A program made the translations under genes and the position numbers. Source: Streptomyces cylindrosporus (GTDB lineage: Bacteria > Actinomycetota > Actinomycetes > Streptomycetales > Streptomycetaceae). Taken from it: a DNA stretch of 64,000 nt. A model generated the notes under the pieces. The model saw only the letters and a list, made by a program, of their open reading frames with translations, was not told where the DNA came from and ran no database searches. Positions within the stretch are counted from its first letter, which is position 1, and each line of letters begins with the position of its first letter. The DNA lies in the NCBI RefSeq assembly GCF_022698165.1, contig NZ_JALDAY010000008.1, positions 186,001-250,000 on the forward strand. The letters run 5' to 3'. Below are positions 1-8,670 of the stretch, piece after piece.

Positions 1-664
1 GGCGGCCCGCATCCGCTGGCAGATGAACGGCTTCAACCGCACGCCGGGTGCCACGGCCCACCCCATGACGGCCCGCAACCTCATGGGCCAGCTGGACGGC
101 ACCCGCAATCCGAAGCCGACGGACTCGGACTTCGACAAGCGGATCTTCGTGCCGTCCTCCGGCTCCAACGACCCGTCGTGGATGGCGAACGGCTCCTACG
201 CCGTCGTACGCCGTATCCGCATGCTCCTCGACGACTGGGAGAAGCTCTCGCTCGCCGCCCAGGAGAACGTCATCGGACGCCGCAAGTCCAACGGGGCCCC
301 GCTGTCCGGCGGTTCCGAGACGACCGCGATGGACCTCGACAAGACCGACGCCAAGGGCGAGTACGTCGTCCCGGTCAACGCCCACTCCCGCATCACGCGC
401 CCCGACCAGAACGGCGGTGCGGCGATGCTGCGGCGCCCGTTCTCGTACCACGACGGCTTCGACGCGAACGGAGTTCCGGACGCGGGTCTGCTGTTCGTGT
501 GCTGGCAGGCCGATCCGCTGCGCGGCTTCGTCCCGGTCCAGCGCAAGCTCGACCGCGGCGACGCCCTGTCGAAGTACATCCGGCACGAGGCCAGCGGCCT
601 GTTCGCGGTGCCGGGCGGTGCGGCGAAGGGCGAGTACGTGGGGCAGCGGCTGCTGGAAGGGTGA
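1..664 (+). CDS. DyP-type heme peroxidase, C-terminal part (5' truncated by window)
   Basis: The frame is open from the left edge (first whole codon at base 2), so the start lies outside the window and about 220 C-terminal residues are visible. They carry the DyP signature GXXDG (GQLDGT; the Asp is the distal catalytic acid), the His of NAHSR expected to be the proximal heme ligand, and LRRPFSY, whose Arg lies on the distal side of the heme. Dye-decolorising peroxidases use H2O2 to oxidise dyes and phenolics, and the Tat-exported EfeB branch acts with iron uptake. The signal peptide region and upstream neighbours are not visible, so EfeB versus another DyP subtype cannot be decided. It ends 33 bp before pheA. 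Confidence 0.88.
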   Translation, partial: AARIRWQMNGFNRTPGATAHPMTARNLMGQLDGTRNPKPTDSDFDKRIFVPSSGSNDPSWMANGSYAVVRRIRMLLDDWEKLSLAAQENVIGRRKSNGAPLSGGSETTAMDLDKTDAKGEYVVPVNAHSRITRPDQNGGAAMLRRPFSYHDGFDANGVPDAGLLFVCWQADPLRGFVPVQRKLDRGDALSKYIRHEASGLFAVPGGAAKGEYVGQRLLEG

Positions 665-697
665 GCCGTGCCCCCGTGAGGCCATTAGGGTGAGGGC

Positions 698-1630
698 ATG
701 CCAGCGAGCTATGCCTACCTCGGTCCCGAGGGCACTTTCACCGAAGTCGCGCTGCGGACGCTGCCCGAGGCGGCCACCCGGGAGCTGATCCCGTACGTGT
801 CCGTGCAGTCCGCGCTGGACGCGGTCCGTGCCGGTGAGGCCGAGGCCGCGTTCGTGCCGATCGAGAACTCCGTCGAGGGCGGCATCACCACCACCCTCGA
901 CGAGCTGGTCGCGGGCGCGCCGCTGATGATCTACCGCGAGGTGCTGCTGTCGATCACCTTCGCGCTGCTGGTCCGGCCGGGCACGAAGCTGTCCGACATC
1001 AAGACGGTCTCGGCGCACCCGGCCGCCCAGCCGCAGGTGCGCAACTGGCTCAGGAACAACCTCCCGGACGCCCACTGGGAGTCGGCCGCCTCGAACGCGG
1101 ACGCCGCCCGGCTGGTCCAGGAGGGCCAGTACGACGCCGCGTTCGCCGGTGAGTTCGCGGCCGCCCGGTACGGCCTGGAGGCCCTGGAGACCGGGATCCA
1201 CGACGCGGAGAACGCGCAGACCCGCTTCGTGCTGGTGGGCCGGCCCGCCCGGCCCGCGGCGCCGACCGGCGCGGACAAGACGTCCGTCGTGCTGTGGCAG
1301 CGCGACGACCACCCGGGTGGTCTGCGCGACCTGCTCGGCGAGTTCGCCACCCGCGGCATCAACCTGATGCTGCTCCAGTCCCGCCCGACCGGCGCCGGCA
1401 TCGGCAACTACTGCTTCTGCATCGACGCCGAGGGCCACATCTCCGACCGCCGGGTGGCCGAGGCGCTGATGGGGCTCAAGCGGATCTGCCTGGAGGTGCG
1501 GTTCCTGGGCTCGTACCCGCGGGCCGACGTGGGCGTGGAGGACGTGAGCGCGCCGCGCCTCGGGACCTCGGACGAGGAGTTCGTCTCCGCGTCGGACTGG
1601 GTGGCCCGCTGCCAGGACGGGCGCTTCTAG
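698..1630 (+). CDS. pheA: prephenate dehydratase
   Basis: This 310-residue protein converts prephenate to phenylpyruvate in phenylalanine synthesis. It is the monofunctional type: an N-terminal catalytic domain (about residues 1-185) beginning YAYLGPEGTF and containing the TRF motif (NAQTRFVLV), then a C-terminal ACT domain (about 200-285, GLRDLLGEFATRGINL and ESRP-like SRPTG) that binds phenylalanine for feedback inhibition. No chorismate mutase domain is fused. The length is normal for the family. It follows the peroxidase gene by 33 bp and is followed by a long DnaA-box-rich gap. The aminotransferase at 24190 could supply the next step. Confidence 0.96.
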   Translation: MPASYAYLGPEGTFTEVALRTLPEAATRELIPYVSVQSALDAVRAGEAEAAFVPIENSVEGGITTTLDELVAGAPLMIYREVLLSITFALLVRPGTKLSDIKTVSAHPAAQPQVRNWLRNNLPDAHWESAASNADAARLVQEGQYDAAFAGEFAAARYGLEALETGIHDAENAQTRFVLVGRPARPAAPTGADKTSVVLWQRDDHPGGLRDLLGEFATRGINLMLLQSRPTGAGIGNYCFCIDAEGHISDRRVAEALMGLKRICLEVRFLGSYPRADVGVEDVSAPRLGTSDEEFVSASDWVARCQDGRF

Positions 1631-2190
1631 ACGGCCGCTTCTGGACGGCCCCTTCGAGCACCGGTCTTACCTGCAGATTTTCGTTATCCACAGAAGTTAT
1701 CCACAGGCGCGCTTCTCGACCTGGGGACAAGTCGACACCGAGACGCGACCCTGTCGACAAATCGGCCCTGGAGGCCCTCCGCCGTCCACCGGCGCGCACA
1801 TCACCCTTCGTCCACTCTTTTCCTTTAGTCAATCCTTTGGAGCGACCCCTTTCCACTCGAAAGTAGTGGTAAGGCATGGTTTGAACCGGGAATCCCGGGC
1901 GTGACGCACCGGTTTCGGAGTGATCAATTCCGAAATCCACAGATGCTCCGCACACCCTGTGGATAACTCCTCGGCGGGTGTGGACCGCTGTGGACAACGG
2001 AACCCCAAGTCCCGCTCCGCACAAGGGAATCGGGTCAACACGGCGCCCGCCGCCTGCCCCGTACCAGGGAGTGGGACGCTTTTTATTGACACGCTCGGCA
2101 ATTCCCTCATAGCGGAACGTAAGCGACAATTCGGCACGGTTGTGAATGCTGAGTCGTGAGGCGTATGCCCGCACCGGTAGCCTTGACCGC
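1631..2190. promoter_or_regulatory. intergenic region with DnaA-box cluster (pheA-serS)
   Basis: No gene is visible in these 560 bases. They hold at least six 9-mers matching or nearly matching the DnaA box TT(G/A)TCCACA: TTATCCACA at 1684-1692 and 1697-1705 (forward, 13 bp apart), AAATCCACA at 1933-1941, and reverse-strand copies at 1958-1966 (TTATCCACA), 1979-1987 (CGGTCCACA) and 1989-1997 (TTGTCCACA). The region is also more AT-rich than its surroundings. The serS promoter must lie in the right-hand part; I see no clear -35/-10 pair. That DnaA binds here is inferred. Confidence 0.7.
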
Positions 2191-3468
2191 GTGATTGACC
2201 TTCGCCTGCTCCGTGAGGACCCCGACCGTGTGCGCGCGTCCCAGCGCGCCCGTGGAGAGGACGTCGCGCTCGTCGACGCTCTCCTGTCTGCCGACGAGCG
2301 GCGCAGGTCCTCCGGCGTCCGCTTCGACGAGCTGCGCAACGAGCAGAAGTCGCTCGGCAAGCTCATCCCCAAGGCCTCCGGCGACGAGAAGGCCGAGCTG
2401 CTGAAGAAGGCGAGCCAGCTGGCCGCCGACGTCAAGGCGGCCGACGCCGAGCAGACGGAGGCCGACGAGGAGACCAAGCGCCTCGCCCTCCAGCTCGGCA
2501 ACCTCGTCCACCCGGACGTGCCCGTCGGCGGCGAGGAGGACTTCGTCGTCCTGGAGACGCACGGCACCATCCGCGACTTCGGCGCCGAGGGCTTCGAGCC
2601 CAAGGACCACCTGGAGCTCGGCGAGGCGCTGGGCGCCATCGACGTCGAGCGAGGCGCCAAGGTGTCCGGCTCGCGCTTCTACTACCTCACCGGCGTCGGC
2701 GCCCTGCTGGAGCTGGCCCTGGTCAACGCGGCGATCGCGCAGGCCACGGAGGCCGGCTTCATCCCGATGCTGACCCCGGCCCTGGTCCGCCCGCGCGCCA
2801 TGGAGGGCACCGGCTTCCTCGGCCAGGCCGCGGAGAACGTGTACCACCTGGAGAAGGACGACTACTACCTGGTCGGCACCTCCGAGGTCCCCCTCGCCGC
2901 GTACCACATGGACGAGATCCTCGACGCCGACAAGCTGCCGTTGCGCTACGCCGGCTTCTCGCCGTGCTTCCGCCGCGAGGCCGGCACCTACGGCAAGGAC
3001 ACGCGGGGCATCTTCCGCGTGCACCAGTTCGACAAGGTCGAGATGTTCTCGTACGTCGCCCCCGAGGACGCGGAGAACGAGCACAAGCGGCTCCTGGACT
3101 GGGAGAAGCAGTGGCTGACCGGCCTTGAGCTGCCCTTCCAGGTCATCGACGTGGCCTCCGGCGACCTGGGCGCCTCCGCCTCCCGCAAGTACGACTGCGA
3201 GGCGTGGATCCCCACCCAGGGCAAGTACCGCGAGCTGACCTCGGCGTCCAACTGCGACAGCTTCCAGGCCCGCCGCCTCTCCGTCCGCCTGCGCGACGGC
3301 AAGAAGGTCCAGCCGCTGGCGACGCTGAACGGCACGCTGTGCGCCGTACCGCGCACGATCGTGGCGATCCTGGAGAACCACCAGCAGGCCGACGGCTCGG
3401 TCGTCGTCCCCAAGGTGCTGCGCCCGTACCTGGGCGGCCGTGAGGTCCTGGAGCCGGTCGCCAAGTGA
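2191..3468 (+). CDS. serS: seryl-tRNA synthetase
   Basis: This class II aminoacyl-tRNA synthetase charges tRNA-Ser. The frame is open further upstream, but the GTG at 2191 starts the canonical N-terminus (VIDLRLLREDPDRVRASQ) and gives the usual 425 residues. An Ala/Glu/Lys-rich helical arm (about 30-105) contacts the long variable arm of the tRNA. The catalytic core follows, with motif 2 around FRREAGTYGKDTRGIFR and motif 3 around NGTLCAVPRTIVAILE. The stop codon overlaps the GTG start of the next gene, indicating translational coupling. A serine tRNA gene lies about 0.8 kb downstream on the other strand. Confidence 0.97.
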   Translation: MIDLRLLREDPDRVRASQRARGEDVALVDALLSADERRRSSGVRFDELRNEQKSLGKLIPKASGDEKAELLKKASQLAADVKAADAEQTEADEETKRLALQLGNLVHPDVPVGGEEDFVVLETHGTIRDFGAEGFEPKDHLELGEALGAIDVERGAKVSGSRFYYLTGVGALLELALVNAAIAQATEAGFIPMLTPALVRPRAMEGTGFLGQAAENVYHLEKDDYYLVGTSEVPLAAYHMDEILDADKLPLRYAGFSPCFRREAGTYGKDTRGIFRVHQFDKVEMFSYVAPEDAENEHKRLLDWEKQWLTGLELPFQVIDVASGDLGASASRKYDCEAWIPTQGKYRELTSASNCDSFQARRLSVRLRDGKKVQPLATLNGTLCAVPRTIVAILENHQQADGSVVVPKVLRPYLGGREVLEPVAK

Positions 3469-4262
3469 CGTTCCCCTACCGGCTGGTCGCGACCGACCTC
3501 GACGGGACGCTGCTGCGCTCCGACGAGTCGGTCTCGCCCCGCACCCGTGAGGCGCTCACCGCGGCGACGGCCGCGGGCGCCGCGCACATCGTCGTCACCG
3601 GCCGCGCGGTCCCGTGGACCCGGCACATCCTCGACGACCTCGGCTACGAGGGCCTCGCGGTCTGCGGGCAGGGCGCGCAGGTGTACGACGCCGGCGCGCA
3701 CCGCCTGCTGACGTCGGTCACCCTGGACCGGCAGCTGGCGGGCGTGGCGCTGGCCAAGATCGAGGCTGAGGTCGGCCCGCTGCACCTGGCGGCGAGCCGG
3801 GCCGGGCTGGAGGGCGAGGTGCTGGTGGGGCCGGGTTACGCCCTGACCGGCGAGCTTCCCGCGACGCCGCTCATGGACGCGTCGGAGCTGTGGGCCGCGC
3901 CGCTGAACAAGATCTACATACAGCATCCCGAGCTGACGGACGACGAGCTGGCGGAGGCCTCACGGCAGGCGGCGGGCGGTTTCGTGACCGTCGCGATGGC
4001 GGGCCCGGGGATCGTCGAGCTCCTGCCTCTCGGTCTGTCGAAGGCGACGGGACTGTCCCTGGCGGCCCGTCGGCTGGGCATCAAGGCAGCGGAGACGATC
4101 GCTTTCGGCGACATGCCGAACGACGTGCCGATGTTCGGGTGGGCGTCGTACGGCGTGGCGATGGCCAATGCCCACGAGGAGCTCAAGGCGGTGGCGGACG
4201 AGGTGACGGCCTCCAACGAGGAGGAGGGGATCGCGGTCGTGCTGGAACGGTTGCTGGGCTAG
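3465..4262 (+). CDS. HAD-family (Cof-type) phosphatase
   Basis: This 265-residue HAD hydrolase is of the Cof/YbiV type with a C2 cap. Motif I is DLDGTLLRSDE near the N-terminus (first Asp is the nucleophile), motif II the Thr of VVTGR, and motif IV is AFGDMPNDVPMF, which binds Mg2+. Family members dephosphorylate small phosphometabolites such as sugar phosphates or FMN; the substrate cannot be read from sequence. The GTG start overlaps the serS stop by 4 bases, so the two are probably cotranscribed. A paralogue with the same motifs lies at 13990-14859. Confidence 0.9.
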   Translation: MTFPYRLVATDLDGTLLRSDESVSPRTREALTAATAAGAAHIVVTGRAVPWTRHILDDLGYEGLAVCGQGAQVYDAGAHRLLTSVTLDRQLAGVALAKIEAEVGPLHLAASRAGLEGEVLVGPGYALTGELPATPLMDASELWAAPLNKIYIQHPELTDDELAEASRQAAGGFVTVAMAGPGIVELLPLGLSKATGLSLAARRLGIKAAETIAFGDMPNDVPMFGWASYGVAMANAHEELKAVADEVTASNEEEGIAVVLERLLG

Positions 4263-4276
4263 TTCTTCGGTCTCTT

Positions 4277-4365
<89 letters not shown>

Positions 4366-4616
4366 GGGTGGGCGGCCCACGCGAGAGCGACATCGCGTGC
4401 TCGAAGCGGCCGCCCCGGGCAGCTACATGGCGATCCGCCGCAGGCTGCCCTGTCGGGAGCGGGACGTACTGTCGTGCATGGACATCGTCCGGCTCCTCTC
4501 CCAGAACGTGGCGCCGGACTCACCGCCCGGCGGGATGGACACAACCATCGTCCCTGTACGGCGAATTGGGCGCCACTGATTAAAAGGTCGGCCGGGGCTC
4601 TCCTACCGCCGCTCGC

Positions 4617-4817
4617 CTACCGCCTGCGCCACTTCCGCCGGCGCGCCTTGCTGAAGAACCACCCCGCCGGCGGCTCGTCGGAGCGCCACGGCTGCGGCTC
4701 GGGTTCCTCGGCGCGCCAGCGGGCGGCGAGCATGCGGGCGCGGGCTGAGGGCTCGGCCGTCTCGGCGGACCGTATGAAGTCCTCGTCCAGGACGAGGTCG
4801 TCCCAGTTGTCTGCCAT
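4617..4817 (-). CDS. small hypothetical protein
   Basis: I do not recognise a named family. The 66-residue product starts MADNWDDLVLDEDFIRSAET, with an acidic N-terminal half and a Trp- and Arg-rich C-terminus ending RRRKWRRR. The frame extends upstream, but the ATG at 4817 has a purine-rich GAGGAAC stretch about 6 bases before it and gives the more natural N-terminus. There is no signal peptide or membrane segment. Codon use is strongly GC3-biased, as in its neighbours, which supports real coding. The basic tail could bind nucleic acid, but that is speculation. Confidence 0.6.
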   Translation of the reverse strand: MADNWDDLVLDEDFIRSAETAEPSARARMLAARWRAEEPEPQPWRSDEPPAGWFFSKARRRKWRRR

Positions 4818-4910
4818 CCCCGTTCCTCTCAGCCCACCATTTCCCTTATGCCCAGTGTGCCCGGACAGAGGTGAAGTCCCTGTCAATAAAGGCGGCGTCC
4901 GGGACGGCGC

Positions 4911-5630
4911 CTACTCCTCGCCGGCCAGCGTCAGCGACCGCAGCTTCTGCCCGGCGTACCAGGTGGCGAGGACGGTGACCACGATCAGCAGGACCGTCGC
5001 CGTGGGAAGGCTGACGTCCGAGGTCACCAGGTCGCCGCCGGCCACCTTGTGGGCGACGGCCAGCGACCACTGCTGGACGCTGAGCGTGCGGGCCCCGGAG
5101 ACCAGGGAGCCGAACAGGGCCTCCCAGACCAGCGCGTAGACGAGCCCGAAGACCACGGCGTGCCGTGACACCGTGCCCAGCAGCAGGAAGAGCGCCGCGT
5201 AGGCGATCGACGAGACGAGGGCCGCGACCGTGTAGGCGACGGCGATCTGCTGGCCGTTGCCGTTCAGGATGAACCCGGCGACGAGCGTCGGCAGCGCCGA
5301 GAACACCATCGTCACCGCGATCGCCACGATCAGCTTGGTGAAGATGATCGTGGGCCGCTTCAGCGGCTTGGACAGCAGGTACACCACCGAGCCGTCGTCG
5401 ATCTCCGGTCCGATCGCGCCGGTACCCGCGATGACGCCGATGATCGGCACCATCGTGGCGAGCGCGAGCCCGCCCAGCAGGTCGGAGGCGGTCTGGTCGT
5501 CGGCGCCGGCCAGGCCGCGGACGACGACCGAGATCGCGATCAGCAGCAGCGGCAGGGCGCCCAGGATGAGGGCCCGGCGCCGGCCGAGCAGGGCCCGGTA
5601 GGTGAGTCGGGCGACTGTGGGGTCGTACAT
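4911..5630 (-). CDS. ABC-2 type transporter permease
   Basis: This is a 239-residue membrane protein with about six hydrophobic segments and a short cytoplasmic start (TYRALLGRRRALILGALPLL), typical of ABC-2 permeases. It contains DDGSVVYLLSKPLKR, a motif seen in exporter permeases of this type. It is the last gene of a leftward four-gene run; the ATPase gene ends 10 bp upstream at 5641 and is its likely partner. The substrate is unknown: such pairs export lipids, antibiotics or peptides, and nothing nearby identifies the cargo. Confidence 0.88.
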   Translation of the reverse strand: MYDPTVARLTYRALLGRRRALILGALPLLLIAISVVVRGLAGADDQTASDLLGGLALATMVPIIGVIAGTGAIGPEIDDGSVVYLLSKPLKRPTIIFTKLIVAIAVTMVFSALPTLVAGFILNGNGQQIAVAYTVAALVSSIAYAALFLLLGTVSRHAVVFGLVYALVWEALFGSLVSGARTLSVQQWSLAVAHKVAGGDLVTSDVSLPTATVLLIVVTVLATWYAGQKLRSLTLAGEE

Positions 5631-5640
5631 CTTCGGCCTC

Positions 5641-6552
5641 CTACGCCGCGACCAGGTACGAGAACACGGACTCGAGGGACTCGTCGGACGGCGAGACCGT
5701 CAGCAGCCGGATGCCGTGGTCGCGGGCGACCTTCGGCAGCAGCGCGGTGAAGCGGCCGAAGTCGACGGCCTGGATGCGCAACGCGCCTTCCTGCAGGTCG
5801 ACTTCGATGCCCGACGTCGACGGGTCGGCGATCAGCGCGGCCGCGAGGGCGCGGTCGTCGCTGGAGCGGACCAGGTAGCGGTGCGGGCGGTCGGTCATCA
5901 GGCGGCGGATCTTGCGGAAGTCTCCGCTGGCCGCGTGCCGTCCGGCCACCACGACCTCGATGTGCCAGGCGAGCTGCTCGACCTCTTCGAGGATGTGGGA
6001 CGAGAACAGCACCGTGCGGCCCTCGTCGCCCATACGGCGCAGCAGATCCATGAGCTGCATGCGCTGGCGCGGGTCCATGCCGTTGAACGGCTCGTCCAGC
6101 AGGAGCAGCGAGGGGTCGTGCACCAGGGCGGAGGCCATCTTCACGCGCTGGCGCATGCCCTTGGAGTACGTGGAGATCTTGCGGTCCTGCGCGTACTCCA
6201 TCTCGACCGTGGCCAGGGCCTTCTGCGCCGCCTTGGCGCCCAGGCCGTGCAACTCGGCGTTGGCGACGACGAATTCGCGGCCGGTGAGGAAGTCGTACAT
6301 CGCCTCGCGCTCGGGGACGATGCCGATGTGCTTGTAGATCGCCTCGTTGCGCCAGACCTGCTCGCCGTCGAGGGTGACGGAGCCGGTCGAGGGGGCGAGG
6401 AAGCCGCCCATCATGTTGATGAGGGTGGACTTTCCGGCGCCGTTGGGGCCGAGCAGGCCGGTGACGCCCGGGCCGATGGTCATGGTGATGTCGTTGACGG
6501 CGACCACGTTGCCGAACCAGCGGGAGACATGGTCGATGTTGAGCGTGGTCAT
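5641..6552 (-). CDS. ABC transporter ATP-binding protein
   Basis: This is a 303-residue ABC-2 ATPase. Walker A is GPNGAGKST (about residues 37-45), the signature is YSKGMRQRVKMASALVHD, and Walker B is LLLLDEPFNGMDP. The frame is open far upstream, but the ATG at 6552 gives the normal N-terminus (MTTLNIDHVSRWFGNVVAVN). That ATG overlaps the stop of the preceding permease gene by 4 bases, so the two are translationally coupled. It energises export with the permease at 4911 and possibly the one at 6549. Confidence 0.93.
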   Translation of the reverse strand: MTTLNIDHVSRWFGNVVAVNDITMTIGPGVTGLLGPNGAGKSTLINMMGGFLAPSTGSVTLDGEQVWRNEAIYKHIGIVPEREAMYDFLTGREFVVANAELHGLGAKAAQKALATVEMEYAQDRKISTYSKGMRQRVKMASALVHDPSLLLLDEPFNGMDPRQRMQLMDLLRRMGDEGRTVLFSSHILEEVEQLAWHIEVVVAGRHAASGDFRKIRRLMTDRPHRYLVRSSDDRALAAALIADPSTSGIEVDLQEGALRIQAVDFGRFTALLPKVARDHGIRLLTVSPSDESLESVFSYLVAA

Positions 6553-7466
6553 AGTCCCACCTTCTGGTAGCGCCGCATCAGGAGGCCGTAGCAGGCGGCG
6601 ATCAGGCCGAGGACCACGAGGACGTAGACCACGCCCTCGCCGTTCGTCGGGCCGACCGCGCCGGGGAACGCCGAGCTCGCGCCGAGGAAGGCCGACTGGA
6701 CGCCGTCGATGAGCGTGACGGGCGAGAACAGGCCGATCCAGGGGATGGCGCCCGTGCTGTTCTGGGCGTCGGCGATCGCCTGGAGGGTGGAGACCGCGCC
6801 GTAGGAGATCGTCAGTACGGCGATGACGGCGGCGATGCCGAAGCCGCGCCGCGGGGTCACCGAGGCGATGACCAGGCCGATGCCGGCGAAGAGCAGTGAG
6901 AGCAGTGCCACGGAGACGAGTCCCTGCGCGAATCCCTTGGTCTGGTCGGCGAAGTCGAGCTTGGCCAGCAGCGCGCCCACATAGAGCACGATCAGCGGGG
7001 CCGCGGTCAGGACGAACATCGCGGAGGCCAGCGCGGCGTACTTCGCGCGTACGTAGTCGGCGGTCTCGATCGGCCGGGAGAAGTACAGCGGCACGGTCTT
7101 GAAGCGCAGGTCGCGCGAGACCGACTGGGGCGCCTGCGAGGCGACGTACAGGCTGATGACGGCCTGCATGATGATCGCGTAGCGCGTGTAGTCGACGGGC
7201 AGGTCCTTGGCCTTGGTGGCGACCGCGACGGCGACCATGATGGCCGCGGGCACGCACATCACCACGAAGAGCAGCATCGGCAGCACCTTGGACTTGACCG
7301 AGCGGCCGAGGCCGTAGGCGCCGCGCAGGGACTGCGAGTAGAGCGAGCGGGTCGCGTACGAGCGGCCGAGCCGGGGGCCGTCGTAGTTGCGGTAGCCGAT
7401 GTTGTGGATGCGGGTCTGGTCACCCGGCGTAGCGGCGGATGTCGGCACGGGCTGCTCAACTGCCAT
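6549..7466 (-). CDS. ABC-2 type transporter permease
   Basis: This 305-residue protein has about 70 cytoplasmic residues (including GYRNYDGPRLGRSYATRSL, common in actinobacterial ABC-2 permeases) followed by about six membrane segments. FSRPIETADYVRAKY lies between the second and third. It overlaps the upstream ATPase gene by 11 bases and the downstream ATPase gene by 4, so all are one transcription unit. The layout (ATPase, permease, ATPase, permease) suggests two related exporters or one heteromeric exporter. The substrate is unknown. Confidence 0.9.
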   Translation of the reverse strand: MAVEQPVPTSAATPGDQTRIHNIGYRNYDGPRLGRSYATRSLYSQSLRGAYGLGRSVKSKVLPMLLFVVMCVPAAIMVAVAVATKAKDLPVDYTRYAIIMQAVISLYVASQAPQSVSRDLRFKTVPLYFSRPIETADYVRAKYAALASAMFVLTAAPLIVLYVGALLAKLDFADQTKGFAQGLVSVALLSLLFAGIGLVIASVTPRRGFGIAAVIAVLTISYGAVSTLQAIADAQNSTGAIPWIGLFSPVTLIDGVQSAFLGASSAFPGAVGPTNGEGVVYVLVVLGLIAACYGLLMRRYQKVGL

Positions 7467-8424
7467 GGACGGCCGCCTCCTTCCGCTGCTCGTCCTCGGT
7501 GGTGAAGACCTCCGAGATGTGGTGCCGGCGCTGCTCCATGCGCACCAGGCCGAGACCCAGGTCGGCGACGACGTCGCGCACCAGGTCGTACGTCTCCTCG
7601 CCCTGCGCGGTCAGCAGCAGGATGTGGCCGGCGCCCGGCAGGCCGCTGCCGGCCTCGACGCTCACCCCGCGCGCGTGCAGCGCCTCACGCATCACGCGCG
7701 TGCCGTCCGGGTGCTCGTCGGTGTCGGTGACCTCGATGGCGATCGTCGTCGTGGTCTGGGTGAAGTCCGTGGTGGAGCTGGAGCGCAGGAGCTTGCCGCC
7801 GTCGATGACGACGACGTGGTCGCAGGTGCGCTCCAGCTCGCCCAGAAGGTGCGAGGTGACCAGGACCGAGATGCCGAAGTCTGTGTAGATGCGCCGGATG
7901 AGGGCGAGCATCTCGTCGCGGCCGACCGGGTCGAGGCCGTTGGTCGGCTCGTCCAGGAAGACCAGCTGCGGGTCGTGCACGAGGGCCTGGGCGAGCTTCA
8001 CGCGCTGCTTCATGCCCGTCGAGTAGCCGCCGATGGGGCGGTAGCGCTCCTCGTACAGGCCGACATGGCGCAGGGTGTCCGCGGTGCGCTCGCGCGCGGC
8101 CGTCGGCGGCAGGCCGGACATGCGGGCCATGTGGACGACGAACTCGGTCGCCGAGACGTCCGGCGGCAGGCAGTCGTGCTCCGGCATGTAGCCGACGCGC
8201 TCACGGATGGCGGCACCCTTGGTCGCGACGTCGAGCCCGAGCACTTCGGCTCGGCCCTCGGAGGCGGGGGACAGACCCAGCAGGATCTTGATCATGGTGG
8301 ACTTGCCGGCTCCGTTGGCTCCGACGAGCCCGGTCACACCGGGTCCGACGTCGACGGAGAGCCGGTCAAGCGCGGTCACCCGGGGGAACCGCTTGCTCAG
8401 GCTTTCGGTCGCGATCACAGTCAC
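7456..8424 (-). CDS. ABC transporter ATP-binding protein
   Basis: This is the first gene of the leftward exporter operon, 322 residues. Walker A is GANGAGKST, the signature is YSTGMKQRVKLAQALVHD, and Walker B is LVFLDEPTNGLDP. The C-terminal third (after about residue 215) is an extra regulatory-looking domain typical of ABC-2 drug and lipid exporters. Its likely partner is the permease at 6549, whose start it overlaps. The operon promoter lies between 8425 and 8670, in a gap shared with the divergent peptidase gene and containing a perfect DnaA box. Confidence 0.93.
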   Translation of the reverse strand: MTVIATESLSKRFPRVTALDRLSVDVGPGVTGLVGANGAGKSTMIKILLGLSPASEGRAEVLGLDVATKGAAIRERVGYMPEHDCLPPDVSATEFVVHMARMSGLPPTAARERTADTLRHVGLYEERYRPIGGYSTGMKQRVKLAQALVHDPQLVFLDEPTNGLDPVGRDEMLALIRRIYTDFGISVLVTSHLLGELERTCDHVVVIDGGKLLRSSSTTDFTQTTTTIAIEVTDTDEHPDGTRVMREALHARGVSVEAGSGLPGAGHILLLTAQGEETYDLVRDVVADLGLGLVRMEQRRHHISEVFTTEDEQRKEAAVHGS

Positions 8425-8556
8425 GCTTCGAAGGTAGTGACCTGGACCACGCCGGTCGTCAGACCGCAGAGCTGTCTTCGTCTCAGACTCCAGATGTACG
8501 GGTCCGTAGGGGAGACCCCTACCTGAGAGCTACGCACAGTTACCCGTCACCCAGGG

Positions 8557-8565
8557 TTGTCCACA
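8557..8565 (+). promoter_or_regulatory. single DnaA box in divergent promoter region
   Basis: TTGTCCACA is a perfect match to the preferred Streptomyces DnaA box. It lies in the 246-bp gap between the ABC-exporter operon (leftward) and the M24 peptidase operon (rightward). No second close match is nearby. Confidence 0.55.
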
Positions 8566-8670
8566 GCCCGGACCCCGCCTATTGACGCAGCCTCTAACAA
8601 CTGTCACATTCGCTGGTGTCAAGTTACGGGCACGTACCGCAGTCGGCGTGGACGAGGGTGGGGCGGTGGC

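Noticed and set aside
4478..4579. 33-codon open frame starting MDIVRLLSQNVAPD
   Set aside because: GGGAGCGGGA lies too far upstream (about 15 bases) and the peptide matches nothing I recognise. Possible but unsupported.
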